A stretch of DNA of 64,000 nucleotides. It comes from Tenacibaculum sp. 190524A05c (GTDB taxonomy: Bacteria; Bacteroidota; Bacteroidia; Flavobacteriales; Flavobacteriaceae). A program made the translations under genes and the position numbers. Shown piece after piece: positions 57,205 to 64,000 of this stretch (position 1 is the stretch's first letter; the number at the start of each line of letters is the position of its first letter). Where the stretch lies: NCBI RefSeq assembly GCF_964036595.1, contig NZ_OZ038523.1, positions 152,501 to 216,500 on the forward strand, written 5' to 3'. The notes under the pieces are model-generated. The model saw nothing but the letters and a program-made list of their open reading frames with translations. It did no database searches and was not told the DNA's origin.

Positions 57205-58668
57205 CTAGTTTGCACTAGGTATGTTTTTAAGGATTTCCAATAAGAATTTCCAGAACTTTTGCATTGATGATATTTGAGCCCTTTCATCTGGTGAATGTGC
57301 TCCGCGAATATTAGGACCAAATGATATCATATCCATTTTTGGGTAATTCTGACCTAATATTCCACATTCTAAACCTGCATGACAAGCCGCCACATGTGGT
57401 TCAGAATCGTTCATGTCAATATATAAATTTTTTAATACTTTCAAAATATCTGAGTTCATATTTGGTAACCAACCTGGATAAGAACCTGAGAATTCAACCT
57501 CAAATCCTGCTAATTCAAATACAGAACGTAAAGAGTTAGCCAAATCCCATTTATTGGTTTCTGAAGACGAACGAGTAAGACATCCGATTTTAATTGCTCC
57601 ATCTTTTACAATTACTCGAGCTACATTATTTGATGTTTCAACTAAATCTTCAATATCAGGACTCATTCTATAAACACCGTTTAATGCTCCGTAAACAGAT
57701 TTAATTAAGCCCATTTGAACTCCTAAATCCATTACAGATTCTGGTGAAGGAACTTCATTTAATTCTATAGTTAAATTTGGTTCTAATGAAGCGAATTCTG
57801 CTTTAATTTCATTAATCAACTCGTTTAATTCAAATAAAAACGGTTCTTTCGAAACTTGATCAATAACAACGGTAGCAAAACTTTCTCTTGGAATAGCATT
57901 TCTTAAACTCCCTCCATTAATTTCTGAAATACGTAAACCATAGTTTGTGAATCCATCAAATAATAAACGATTCATGATTTTATTCGCATTTCCTAAACCT
58001 TTATGAATATCCATTCCAGAGTGACCTCCATTTAATCCTGTAACAGAAAGTTCGAAAGCGATTGTATTTTCAGGAGTATTTTCACTTTCATAAGTTCTAG
58101 AAGCAGTGATGTCAACACCACCAGCACAACCAATTCCAATCTCATCATCTTCCTCTGTGTCTAGGTTTAGTAAAATCTCACCAGTTAAAATACCACCTTC
58201 AAGTCCCATAGCACCAGTCATACCAGTTTCTTCGTCAATTGTAAATAAAGCTTCAATAGCAGGATGAGCAATATCTGATGAAGATAAAACAGCCATAATT
58301 GAAGCAACTCCTAATCCATTATCTGCTCCAAGAGTTGTTCCTTCTGCTTTTACCCAATCTCCTTCAATAAACATTTTAATTCCTTCGGTATCGAAATCAA
58401 AATTAGTATCTGCATTTTTTTGATGTACCATATCAAGATGACTTTGCATCACGATAGTTTTTCTATTTTCCATTCCAGCTGTAGCAGGCTTTCTTATGAT
58501 AACATTACCAACCTTATCTACAAAAGTTTCTAAATTTAACTCTTTACCAAAGTCAACCATAAACTGGATAACACGTTCTTCTTTTTTTGAAGCACGAGGA
58601 ACAGCATTTAAATCAGCAAAGTGATTCCATACAGTTTTAGGTTCAATATTTCTAATTTCTAAGCTCAT
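57205..58668 (-). CDS. pepD: Aminoacyl-histidine dipeptidase (PepD, M20 family)
   Basis: PepD hydrolyses dipeptides with broad specificity, including carnosine-like Xaa-His, using two zinc ions. The ATG at 58668 (MSLEIRNIEPKTVWNHF) gives 487 residues, the normal length; the frame opens 60 bp further upstream through the promoter. Motifs include TIVMQSHLDMVHQ, EGTTLGADNGLGVASIMAVL, ALFTIDEETGMTGAMGLEGG, LNLDTEEDDEIGIGCAGG and late HAGLECGILGQNYPKMDMIS. A good promoter is present (58692-58723) and a terminator follows. It is divergent from recR. Confidence 0.95.
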   Translation of the reverse strand: MSLEIRNIEPKTVWNHFADLNAVPRASKKEERVIQFMVDFGKELNLETFVDKVGNVIIRKPATAGMENRKTIVMQSHLDMVHQKNADTNFDFDTEGIKMFIEGDWVKAEGTTLGADNGLGVASIMAVLSSSDIAHPAIEALFTIDEETGMTGAMGLEGGILTGEILLNLDTEEDDEIGIGCAGGVDITASRTYESENTPENTIAFELSVTGLNGGHSGMDIHKGLGNANKIMNRLLFDGFTNYGLRISEINGGSLRNAIPRESFATVVIDQVSKEPFLFELNELINEIKAEFASLEPNLTIELNEVPSPESVMDLGVQMGLIKSVYGALNGVYRMSPDIEDLVETSNNVARVIVKDGAIKIGCLTRSSSETNKWDLANSLRSVFELAGFEVEFSGSYPGWLPNMNSDILKVLKNLYIDMNDSEPHVAACHAGLECGILGQNYPKMDMISFGPNIRGAHSPDERAQISSMQKFWKFLLEILKNIPSAN

Positions 58669-58691
58669 CTTGTTAAGTTTGTTTGATGACT

Positions 58692-58723
58692 CAAAGGTAC
58701 ATTTTAAGATAGTAAGAAACAAA
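58692..58723 (-). promoter_or_regulatory. Putative promoter of pepD
   Basis: On the minus strand TTTG (58723-58720), a 20-bp spacer and TACCTTTG (58699-58692) match the Bacteroidota pattern. The leader before ATG 58668 would be about 17-20 nt. Confidence 0.6.
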
Positions 58724-58779
58724 GACAACTCAACTTGTTTTATCTTTCCTTTTATTACAGATTGTTGTAATTTCGCAAT

Positions 58780-59397
58780 ATGGATTTTTCATCAAAACTT
58801 CTCGAAAATGCAGTTAATGAAGTAAGCAGATTACCTGGGATAGGAAAGAGAACTGCATTACGGTTGGTACTTCACTTATTAAAACAACCAAAGGAGAATA
58901 CAAAGTATTTAGCGGATGCTATTATGCAATTAAGAAATGATGTGAAATCATGCAAAAAGTGTCATAATATTTCGGATACTATTCTTTGTGATATTTGTAG
59001 CAATCCTAATAGAAAAGAAGAATTGGTTTGTGTAGTTGAAGATATTAGAGATGTAATGGCTATTGAAAATACAGGTCAGTTTAGAGGATTGTATCATGTT
59101 TTAGGAGGAAAAATATCTCCAATTGAAGGAGTAGGACCACAAAACTTAAATATAGAATCTTTGGTAGATAAAGTAAAAAGTGGTGAAATAAAAGAATTGA
59201 TTTTTGCTTTGAGTTCTACAATGGAAGGTGATACTACCAATTTCTATATTTATAAACAGATTGAAAAATATAATATTACAACTTCAACAATTGCTAGAGG
59301 AATATCAGTAGGGGATGAGTTAGAATATGCGGATGAGGTTACTTTAGGAAGAAGTATTATTAATCGTATACCATTTATACAATCAATAAAAGGATAA
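58780..59397 (+). CDS. recR: Recombination protein RecR
   Basis: RecR acts with RecO and RecF to load RecA at gaps during recombinational repair. The 205-residue protein has the N-terminal helix-hairpin-helix ([20 protein letters not shown]), the four-cysteine zinc finger ([16 protein letters not shown], about 57-72), and a Toprim domain ([20 protein letters not shown]). Walker-like [15 protein letters not shown] and the end [12 protein letters not shown] follow. Length is normal. A TAATTTCG -7-like box lies 4 bp before the ATG. Confidence 0.96.
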   Translation: MDFSSKLLENAVNEVSRLPGIGKRTALRLVLHLLKQPKENTKYLADAIMQLRNDVKSCKKCHNISDTILCDICSNPNRKEELVCVVEDIRDVMAIENTGQFRGLYHVLGGKISPIEGVGPQNLNIESLVDKVKSGEIKELIFALSSTMEGDTTNFYIYKQIEKYNITTSTIARGISVGDELEYADEVTLGRSIINRIPFIQSIKG

Positions 59398-59422
59398 AAA
59401 TTACTAGAATCTTTATCCTTTT
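59388..59422 (+). terminator. Terminator of recR
   Basis: AAAAGGATAAA, overlapping the stop codon, pairs with TTTATCCTTTT across a 13-nt loop. Confidence 0.7.
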
Positions 59423-59450
59423 GTCAATGTTATATTAATTGTAGCAGAAT

Positions 59451-59855
59451 CTACTGTTTAGCCCAAGTAAATCTTCCGATAATCATATCTCGATTGTTAT
59501 TTTCAAAACTAATCGGTGCATCTGTTCCTGAAGTGAAACCATGTCTTTTAATATAGTAAGTTCCATCATCATTGTTGGTCCACTCACCATTATACGAGTT
59601 CTGAGAATCTAATGTACATTGATTATTAATTGTACTGTACTGCGTAAATGTAAACTTTCCGTCGTTAGTAAAAACATACGTGCTTTGTCCTGTACATGCG
59701 TCCACATTAAAACCATTATCCTTTTCCAAATTCCAGGTTCCGATGATTGGATCTTGAGTTTGAACTGGATCTTGAGTTTCTCCGTCTGAAGAATTATCCG
59801 ATGAACATGAAATAAAAGAAATAATAACGAATGAAAGTAAAATTACTCGTTTCAT
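59451..59855 (-). CDS. Lipocalin-like lipoprotein
   Basis: This 134-residue protein has a lipoprotein signal (VIISFISCSSD, Cys17), a short acidic linker, and a lipocalin-like beta domain. The domain opens with the usual IIGTWNLEKDN and continues YVFTNDGKFTFTQYST and YNGEWTNNDDGTYYIKR. Such proteins are common in Bacteroidota and mostly uncharacterised. It stands between recR and the heme genes and appears to be a single gene. Confidence 0.82.
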   Translation of the reverse strand: MKRVILLSFVIISFISCSSDNSSDGETQDPVQTQDPIIGTWNLEKDNGFNVDACTGQSTYVFTNDGKFTFTQYSTINNQCTLDSQNSYNGEWTNNDDGTYYIKRHGFTSGTDAPISFENNNRDMIIGRFTWAKQ

Positions 59856-59903
59856 AATAGGGGATTTAAAAATTAGAAGCGAAATATAGCCAATAAATAT
59901 GAA

Positions 59904-60494
59904 CTATTCCTCATTTTCTTTATTCTTTTCTAATAATGATTTTTCGTATTTATCCCAGCTTTTTTTAGCTCTAACTTTTTTATAAAGTCTAACACTCATC
60001 ATTAATAGAACAGATACTAAAACAATTCCAATTACCCCCCAAATCCAATTAATCGCATTTTTTAAAACAACTAAAAAGACTACAGCGAATAAAATAATAG
60101 TTGCCACTTCATTCCAAATACGTAGTTTCAAAGAGGTGTATTTTACTTGATCTTTTTGTAATTGTTTATACATACTGTGACACTTTCCGTGATAGAAGTA
60201 CAGTGCTAAAACAAAAGCTAATTTTACATGCATCCAAGGCATTTCCAGATAATAAGGATTTTTAATTAGCATCCAGAAAGCAAAAACACTTGCTAAAACA
60301 GCAGAAGGCCAGGTAATGATATACCAAAGCCTTTTCTCCATCAGTTTATATTGAGTTTGAAGTATTTCCTTTGCAGGTTCTTCTTTCTTCTCAGCTTCCG
60401 TATGGTAAATAAATAAACGAACCATGTAGAATAACCCAGCAAACCAAGTAACTACAAATATGATATGTAATGATTTGATGTAAAGGAAATCCAT
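59904..60494 (-). CDS. hemJ: Protoporphyrinogen IX oxidase HemJ-like membrane protein
   Basis: This 196-residue protein has four to five membrane helices. His10 in YIKSLHIIFVVTWFAGLFY and the later PWMHVKLAFVLALYFYHGKC are the conserved histidine features of the HemJ/CopD-like family. HemJ oxidises protoporphyrinogen IX to protoporphyrin IX, the step before ferrochelatase. It starts 2 bp after the hemH stop, which supports the assignment over a copper-resistance role. Confidence 0.85.
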   Translation of the reverse strand: MDFLYIKSLHIIFVVTWFAGLFYMVRLFIYHTEAEKKEEPAKEILQTQYKLMEKRLWYIITWPSAVLASVFAFWMLIKNPYYLEMPWMHVKLAFVLALYFYHGKCHSMYKQLQKDQVKYTSLKLRIWNEVATIILFAVVFLVVLKNAINWIWGVIGIVLVSVLLMMSVRLYKKVRAKKSWDKYEKSLLEKNKENEE

Positions 60495-60496
60495 TC

Positions 60497-61516
60497 TTAA
60501 TTGTTTTTAAAATTATTTATCCAACCTGCTAAAACATCTACCCATTCATCATTATCGTTAATACAAGGAACAGTGTAAAATTCTTCTCCACCTGCTTCTA
60601 AAAACTCTTCTTTACCTTCCATTGCGATTTCTTCTAAAGTTTCTAAGCAATCAGAAACAAAAGCAGGAGTAACAATAGCTAGTTTTTTAATGCCGTCTTT
60701 TTCAGCTTTCTTTACTAATGTTCTATCAGTATAAGGTTGTAGCCAAGGATCTACTCCTAAACGAGATTGAAATGTTGTTGTTACATTTTCTTCGTTTAAT
60801 CCTAATTCTTTGATTACGTTTTTAGTGGTTTGAAAACATTGATGACGATAACAGAATTCATGTGCTTTTGATGGCGTGTTACAGCAACTACCATCTATTT
60901 TACAATGAGATTTTGTAATGTCAGATTTACGAATATGACGCTCAGGAACTCCATGGTAAGAGAACATGATATGGTCATAATCTTTGTCTGATAAATAATC
61001 TTTGATGCTATTTGAAAGTGCTTTTACATATTCTGGTTTGTTGTAGAATGCAGGAATATCTGTGATTTTCATATCCGAAAAGAACTCTTTTCTTAATTCT
61101 TCGGCTAAAACAACAATAGTTTCAGTTGTAGCCATTGCGAATTGAGGATATAACGGAATCATTAAAACATCTTTAACTCCCTTGTCATATAATTCTTGTA
61201 GTCCTGATTTTAATGAAGGATTTCCATAACGCATTGCCAATGCAACAGGTAAGTCTGTTTTCTCTTGAACTTTAGATTGTAGTCTTTCAGATAGAACAAT
61301 TAATGGAGAACCTTCTTCCCACCAAATTTTTTGGTAAGCTGCAGCTGATTTTTTCGGACGAGTATTTAAAATAATTCCTCGTACAAGAAATGATCTTAAC
61401 CAATAAGGAACGTCAATAACACGTTCGTCCATTAAAAATTCGTCTAAATATTTTTTTACATCTTTAGGATTTGTGCTGTCTGGTGATCCTAAGTTTACTA
61501 ATAAAACTCCTTTCAT
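60497..61516 (-). CDS. hemH: Ferrochelatase
   Basis: The enzyme inserts ferrous iron into protoporphyrin IX, the last step of heme synthesis. The 339-residue protein begins MKGVLLVNLGSPDS and shows VALAMRYGNPSLKSGLQEL, the active-site His in IMFSYHGVPERHIRKSD, and CYRHQCFQTTKNV. FQSRLGVDPWLQPYT and the Glu-rich FVSDCLETLEEIAMEGKEEF follow. Cys residues near CKIDGSCCNTPSKAHEFCYR could bind an Fe-S cluster or metal. It is followed directly by hemJ. Confidence 0.97.
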   Translation of the reverse strand: MKGVLLVNLGSPDSTNPKDVKKYLDEFLMDERVIDVPYWLRSFLVRGIILNTRPKKSAAAYQKIWWEEGSPLIVLSERLQSKVQEKTDLPVALAMRYGNPSLKSGLQELYDKGVKDVLMIPLYPQFAMATTETIVVLAEELRKEFFSDMKITDIPAFYNKPEYVKALSNSIKDYLSDKDYDHIMFSYHGVPERHIRKSDITKSHCKIDGSCCNTPSKAHEFCYRHQCFQTTKNVIKELGLNEENVTTTFQSRLGVDPWLQPYTDRTLVKKAEKDGIKKLAIVTPAFVSDCLETLEEIAMEGKEEFLEAGGEEFYTVPCINDNDEWVDVLAGWINNFKNN

Positions 61517-61526
61517 TTTTTATATT

Positions 61527-62126
61527 TTATTGGATGCAGGCTTTATCTTTAAGGTTAAACCTATCTTTGCCAATCGTGTTTTTATTTAAATGTTTGATTG
61601 ATAATTCTTTTGCTAGAACTAAATATTTTAAAGCTCGATTATTATAGTTTTTATAACAGTCATAATTTGTATAATCTTTTTTGTGAACTAAAACATAATT
61701 GAAATTATATTTTTGCTGTATTTTAGTATCTACTTTTGATAACTCATCTTCTTGGTAGATGTATATTTTAAGGCTGTTATTTTTCCAATCTTGACTTGCA
61801 GTTTTATTGGTTGCAGAACATGTTTCTGTGAATGAAATTGATTTTGGTCTTTTTCTTTTAAGCCAGGAATTTTTATAACTGTAACTTTTAACAACTTCGT
61901 TATCTATATAGAACTTGAGAAGATAATCAGGTTGTTCTTTTTCGATTTTAAGTTCAAATAAACCTTCTTTATCCAATAATTTTTTTTCAGACAAGCCATC
62001 TACTGAAACTAATATAAAAGGAAATTGATCCTTAAAATTTTGAGAAGTAATAAGTTTTCCTTTAATAGTATTTTGACTATTAATATTACTACTTAGAAAT
62101 ATGATAATGAAAAGTATGTTTTTCAT
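61527..62126 (-). CDS. Exported protein of unknown function
   Basis: This 199-residue protein has a signal peptide of about 18 residues (SSNINSQ). A CarboxypepD-regulatory-like opening follows (NTIKGKLITSQNFKDQFPFI), then a basic, Tyr/Asn-rich remainder with VKSYSYKNSWLKRKRPKSIS and CYKNYNNRALKYLVLAKELS. It has no recognised family. It sits 5 bp after the SpoU gene and 10 bp before hemH, so it is probably in one transcript with both. Confidence 0.65.
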   Translation of the reverse strand: MKNILFIIIFLSSNINSQNTIKGKLITSQNFKDQFPFILVSVDGLSEKKLLDKEGLFELKIEKEQPDYLLKFYIDNEVVKSYSYKNSWLKRKRPKSISFTETCSATNKTASQDWKNNSLKIYIYQEDELSKVDTKIQQKYNFNYVLVHKKDYTNYDCYKNYNNRALKYLVLAKELSIKHLNKNTIGKDRFNLKDKACIQ

Positions 62127-62131
62127 GTTCC

Positions 62132-62653
62132 CTAACTTGTAACTTCTAATCTTGACTTAATTTGATTTGTTGCTTCATAAAGTGTAATTGCTAAACTATG
62201 AATTACATTCATGCTAGAATTACGCCCATACATTGGAATAGAAACAGTTGCATCAACTAAATCTATATTTTCTATTCCGTTTCTTTCACTACCTAAAAGT
62301 AATACCAATTTTTCATGATTTTTAAAATCAAAATCTTGAATTGTTATGCTTTCATCAGTAATTTCAATACCAATTATTGTGTTTCCTTCTTCTTTTAATG
62401 TACTCATCAAGTTATTGAAATCATTGTATTGTTCTGATTCAATTTGATTCAAAGTATTGCGAGCAGTTTTTTTTACAATTCTGTTGTCCATTGAAGGAGA
62501 ACTTTCATGTAAATATATTTTAGAGACACCAAAGCTTTCAGCAATGCGAAAACACATACCGATGTTTTCTGGTGTTCTTATGGCATCACAAACAATTGTA
62601 ATAGGAAATTGTTGTGCTTTGTTTTCTATTTCGTAATGCGTTAGTTGTTTCAT
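62132..62653 (-). CDS. SpoU/TrmH-family RNA ribose methyltransferase
   Basis: This 173-residue protein has the SPOUT-knot motifs: motif 1 VCDAIRTPENIGMCFRIAES, motif 2 KLVLLLGSERNGIENIDLVD and motif 3 SIPMYGRNSSMNVIHSLAIT. The family methylates the 2'-O of a nucleotide in tRNA or rRNA using SAM. The small size matches single-domain members; the target is unknown. It starts immediately after the hydrolase stop. Confidence 0.92.
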   Translation of the reverse strand: MKQLTHYEIENKAQQFPITIVCDAIRTPENIGMCFRIAESFGVSKIYLHESSPSMDNRIVKKTARNTLNQIESEQYNDFNNLMSTLKEEGNTIIGIEITDESITIQDFDFKNHEKLVLLLGSERNGIENIDLVDATVSIPMYGRNSSMNVIHSLAITLYEATNQIKSRLEVTS

Positions 62654-63496
62654 TTATACTTCTAAATCTAATAAGAATTCATTCCATAGACTATCCTTGA
62701 ATTTTGATTTGAAAAATCCAAAATGACCTATAGTTTTAACATTGTACTCTTTCGGAACTAAATGTTTTCTTGTAATCTTAGCGTTAAAATATTTTTTTGT
62801 CATCCAATCAATCGCTTTTCTTGGAGCGAAATGATCATTATCTGTACTGTAGGAAGTAATTTTTCCATTTAGTTGATGATGATATAATTCTTCTTTTTTC
62901 TTGTAATGAAATAGGTAATTTCGCTTTCGTCCCCAACTAGCAAATTCTTGTGCCATAGATTTTGGTAAATTTTCCATGCCTGTAATTTTTTTACTTGGCA
63001 AGTAGCCAAATAAAGAAGTAAGCACAGGGAAAAGAATGTGCCAATTGAAAAACATTTCTAGTTTTCCAAATCCGTTCCAGAATTTAAAATATCCAGACTG
63101 ACTAGCGACTAGTAAAATATTGGTGATGTATTTATTTGATGGTGTTAAGCCTAAAATTTGACCGCCAATACTATGACATACACAATCAATTTGTGATTGA
63201 GGATGGTTTTCTTTTATAAAGTTTAATACACTATTAATGTCGTTAACTGCCCAATTTGTTAAAGAAACATCAAAATCTTTTAGGTTTTCTTTTTTAGAAC
63301 CTCCGATTCCAGCATAATCAAAAGTGTATACGGTTCTACCTTTAGAACTTAAGAAAGTTGCAAAGTTTTGATAATAGCCTTGTAAAACTCCTGTTGCTGA
63401 GCAAATGATTACCACTTTATTGTTTGAATCAATTGGTGAGTATTTTGTTAAACTTAAAGAATAACCAAGAGGTGTTGTTAATTCTATAGTTTCCAT
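62654..63496 (-). CDS. Alpha/beta hydrolase
   Basis: This 280-residue protein has the alpha/beta hydrolase fold: VVIICSATGVLQGYYQNFAT, TVYTFDYAGIGGSKKEN, and the nucleophile elbow CVCHSIGGQILGL with Ser. The late Asp is in YSTDNDHFAPRKAIDWM and His in IGHFGFFK. It resembles proteins annotated as serine aminopeptidase-like or as esterases; the substrate is unknown. It lies 2 bp after the AraC regulator and is adjacent to the SpoU gene, so it probably belongs to the AraC-led operon. Confidence 0.85.
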   Translation of the reverse strand: METIELTTPLGYSLSLTKYSPIDSNNKVVIICSATGVLQGYYQNFATFLSSKGRTVYTFDYAGIGGSKKENLKDFDVSLTNWAVNDINSVLNFIKENHPQSQIDCVCHSIGGQILGLTPSNKYITNILLVASQSGYFKFWNGFGKLEMFFNWHILFPVLTSLFGYLPSKKITGMENLPKSMAQEFASWGRKRNYLFHYKKKEELYHHQLNGKITSYSTDNDHFAPRKAIDWMTKKYFNAKITRKHLVPKEYNVKTIGHFGFFKSKFKDSLWNEFLLDLEV

Positions 63497-63498
63497 TC

Positions 63499-64000
63499 TT
63501 ATGAGTTTAACGATAATACATATTGTTTTGGAGTGGTTCCAAATTTCTTTTTGAAAGCCGCAATAAAATGACTTGCTGTACTATATCCAACTTGAATTCC
63601 AACTTCATTCACATTGTATTGATTGCTTTCTAATAGTTTTCTGGCATGTTCCATTTTATAATCAAAAAGAAAACTATAAACAGTGTCTCCGTAAACTTGC
63701 TTGAATCCTTCTTTTAATTTCTTTAGATTCAGTCCTGTTTCGTTTGATAATTCTTGTAATGTTGGCGGTTCTGCCATTCTTGAAATAATGATGTCTTTTG
63801 CTTTTCTGATTTTAGAAACATCTCTTTCATCAACTAAAAACGGACAGTATTCACCCTCAATAGATTCATCTTTTTGAAAGTGTAAACTCAGTAATTCATA
63901 TATTTTACCTTTAATGTATAAACTACGTAAAGAGCTATTCACATTTGCGTTGATTATTTGTTTTAAGACAATTAAAACAGTTGGTTTTATAGTTGCGTTA
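63499..64000 (-). CDS. AraC-family transcriptional regulator (N-terminus cut by window edge)
   Basis: The reading frame stays open to the right edge, so the start lies outside; a GTG at 63942 is internal, not the real start. The visible 167 residues begin NATIKPTVLIVLKQIINANV and include the linker typical of this subgroup (SSLRSLYIKGKIYELLSLHF). The two helix-turn-helix motifs follow: PPTLQELSNETGLNLKKLKE and VNEVGIQVGYSTASHFIAAF, with KKKFGTTPKQY closing. It likely heads the operon running to hemJ. The effector is unknown. Confidence 0.9.
   Translation of the reverse strand, partial: NATIKPTVLIVLKQIINANVNSSLRSLYIKGKIYELLSLHFQKDESIEGEYCPFLVDERDVSKIRKAKDIIISRMAEPPTLQELSNETGLNLKKLKEGFKQVYGDTVYSFLFDYKMEHARKLLESNQYNVNEVGIQVGYSTASHFIAAFKKKFGTTPKQYVLSLNS

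Noticed and set aside
63499..63942. GTG start at 63942 for the AraC regulator
   Set aside because: The frame continues open to the window edge with family-typical sequence, so the gene is truncated by the window rather than starting there.

Overview
This AT-rich window looks like chromosome of a marine Flavobacteriaceae-type member of the Bacteroidota, possibly near Tenacibaculum; the genus is inference. Supporting signs are a type IX secretion (T9SS) type B sorting domain, a TonB-dependent receptor with DUF4249 lipoproteins, the Bacteroidota -7 box TAnnTTTG before several genes, absence of obvious Shine-Dalgarno sequences, and monomeric isocitrate dehydrogenase. I see no rRNA, tRNA, CRISPR array, insertion sequence or integrase.

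Layout. 1-13253 is surface-protein territory on the minus strand. At the left edge is the end-truncated gene of a T9SS type B cargo. Next comes a six-gene operon (13253 to 1320) that starts with a 2175-residue collagen-like protein of about 100 Gly-X-Y blocks. Five small secreted proteins follow. Four of them share one N-terminal leader module but carry different C-terminal heads (phage-tail-collar-like, PA14-like, and two small or tail-fibre-like ones); the fifth is a beta-rich 637-residue protein. I infer an undescribed extracellular fibre or adhesin system and regard it as one of the two most interesting loci.

13380-31530 is mostly housekeeping: murQ with two small partners, an MscS channel, icd, rplS with a candidate leader, PAP2 and two GT39 glycosyltransferases, trmD, an ATP-grasp protein, and a five-gene minus-strand operon (DinB, DJ-1/PfpI, GNAT, OsmC, FMN-binding oxidase). 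That operon diverges from a MocR-type regulator across a repeat-rich putative operator. The only gene-free stretch over 300 bp (26000-26318) holds a candidate small RNA.

31700-44443 holds an unknown protein followed by a TIG/GH64-like secreted protein, a tautomerase-like protein, a tricorn-like protease, small enzymes and membrane proteins, and an acpH-ggt-mini-ABC-transporter operon.

44484-57016 is the second notable locus: a small exported protein, one TonB-dependent receptor, six tandem DUF4249 lipoproteins and one exported macroglobulin-like protein, all in one direction with short gaps. All six lipoproteins appear to begin at GTG or TTG, and four have a two- to four-codon ATG-stop mini-ORF touching the start. 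I infer one outer-membrane receptor served by interchangeable surface lipoproteins.

57205-64000 is ordinary: pepD, recR, a lipocalin-like lipoprotein, hemJ-hemH, a SpoU methyltransferase, an alpha/beta hydrolase and an AraC regulator cut by the right edge.
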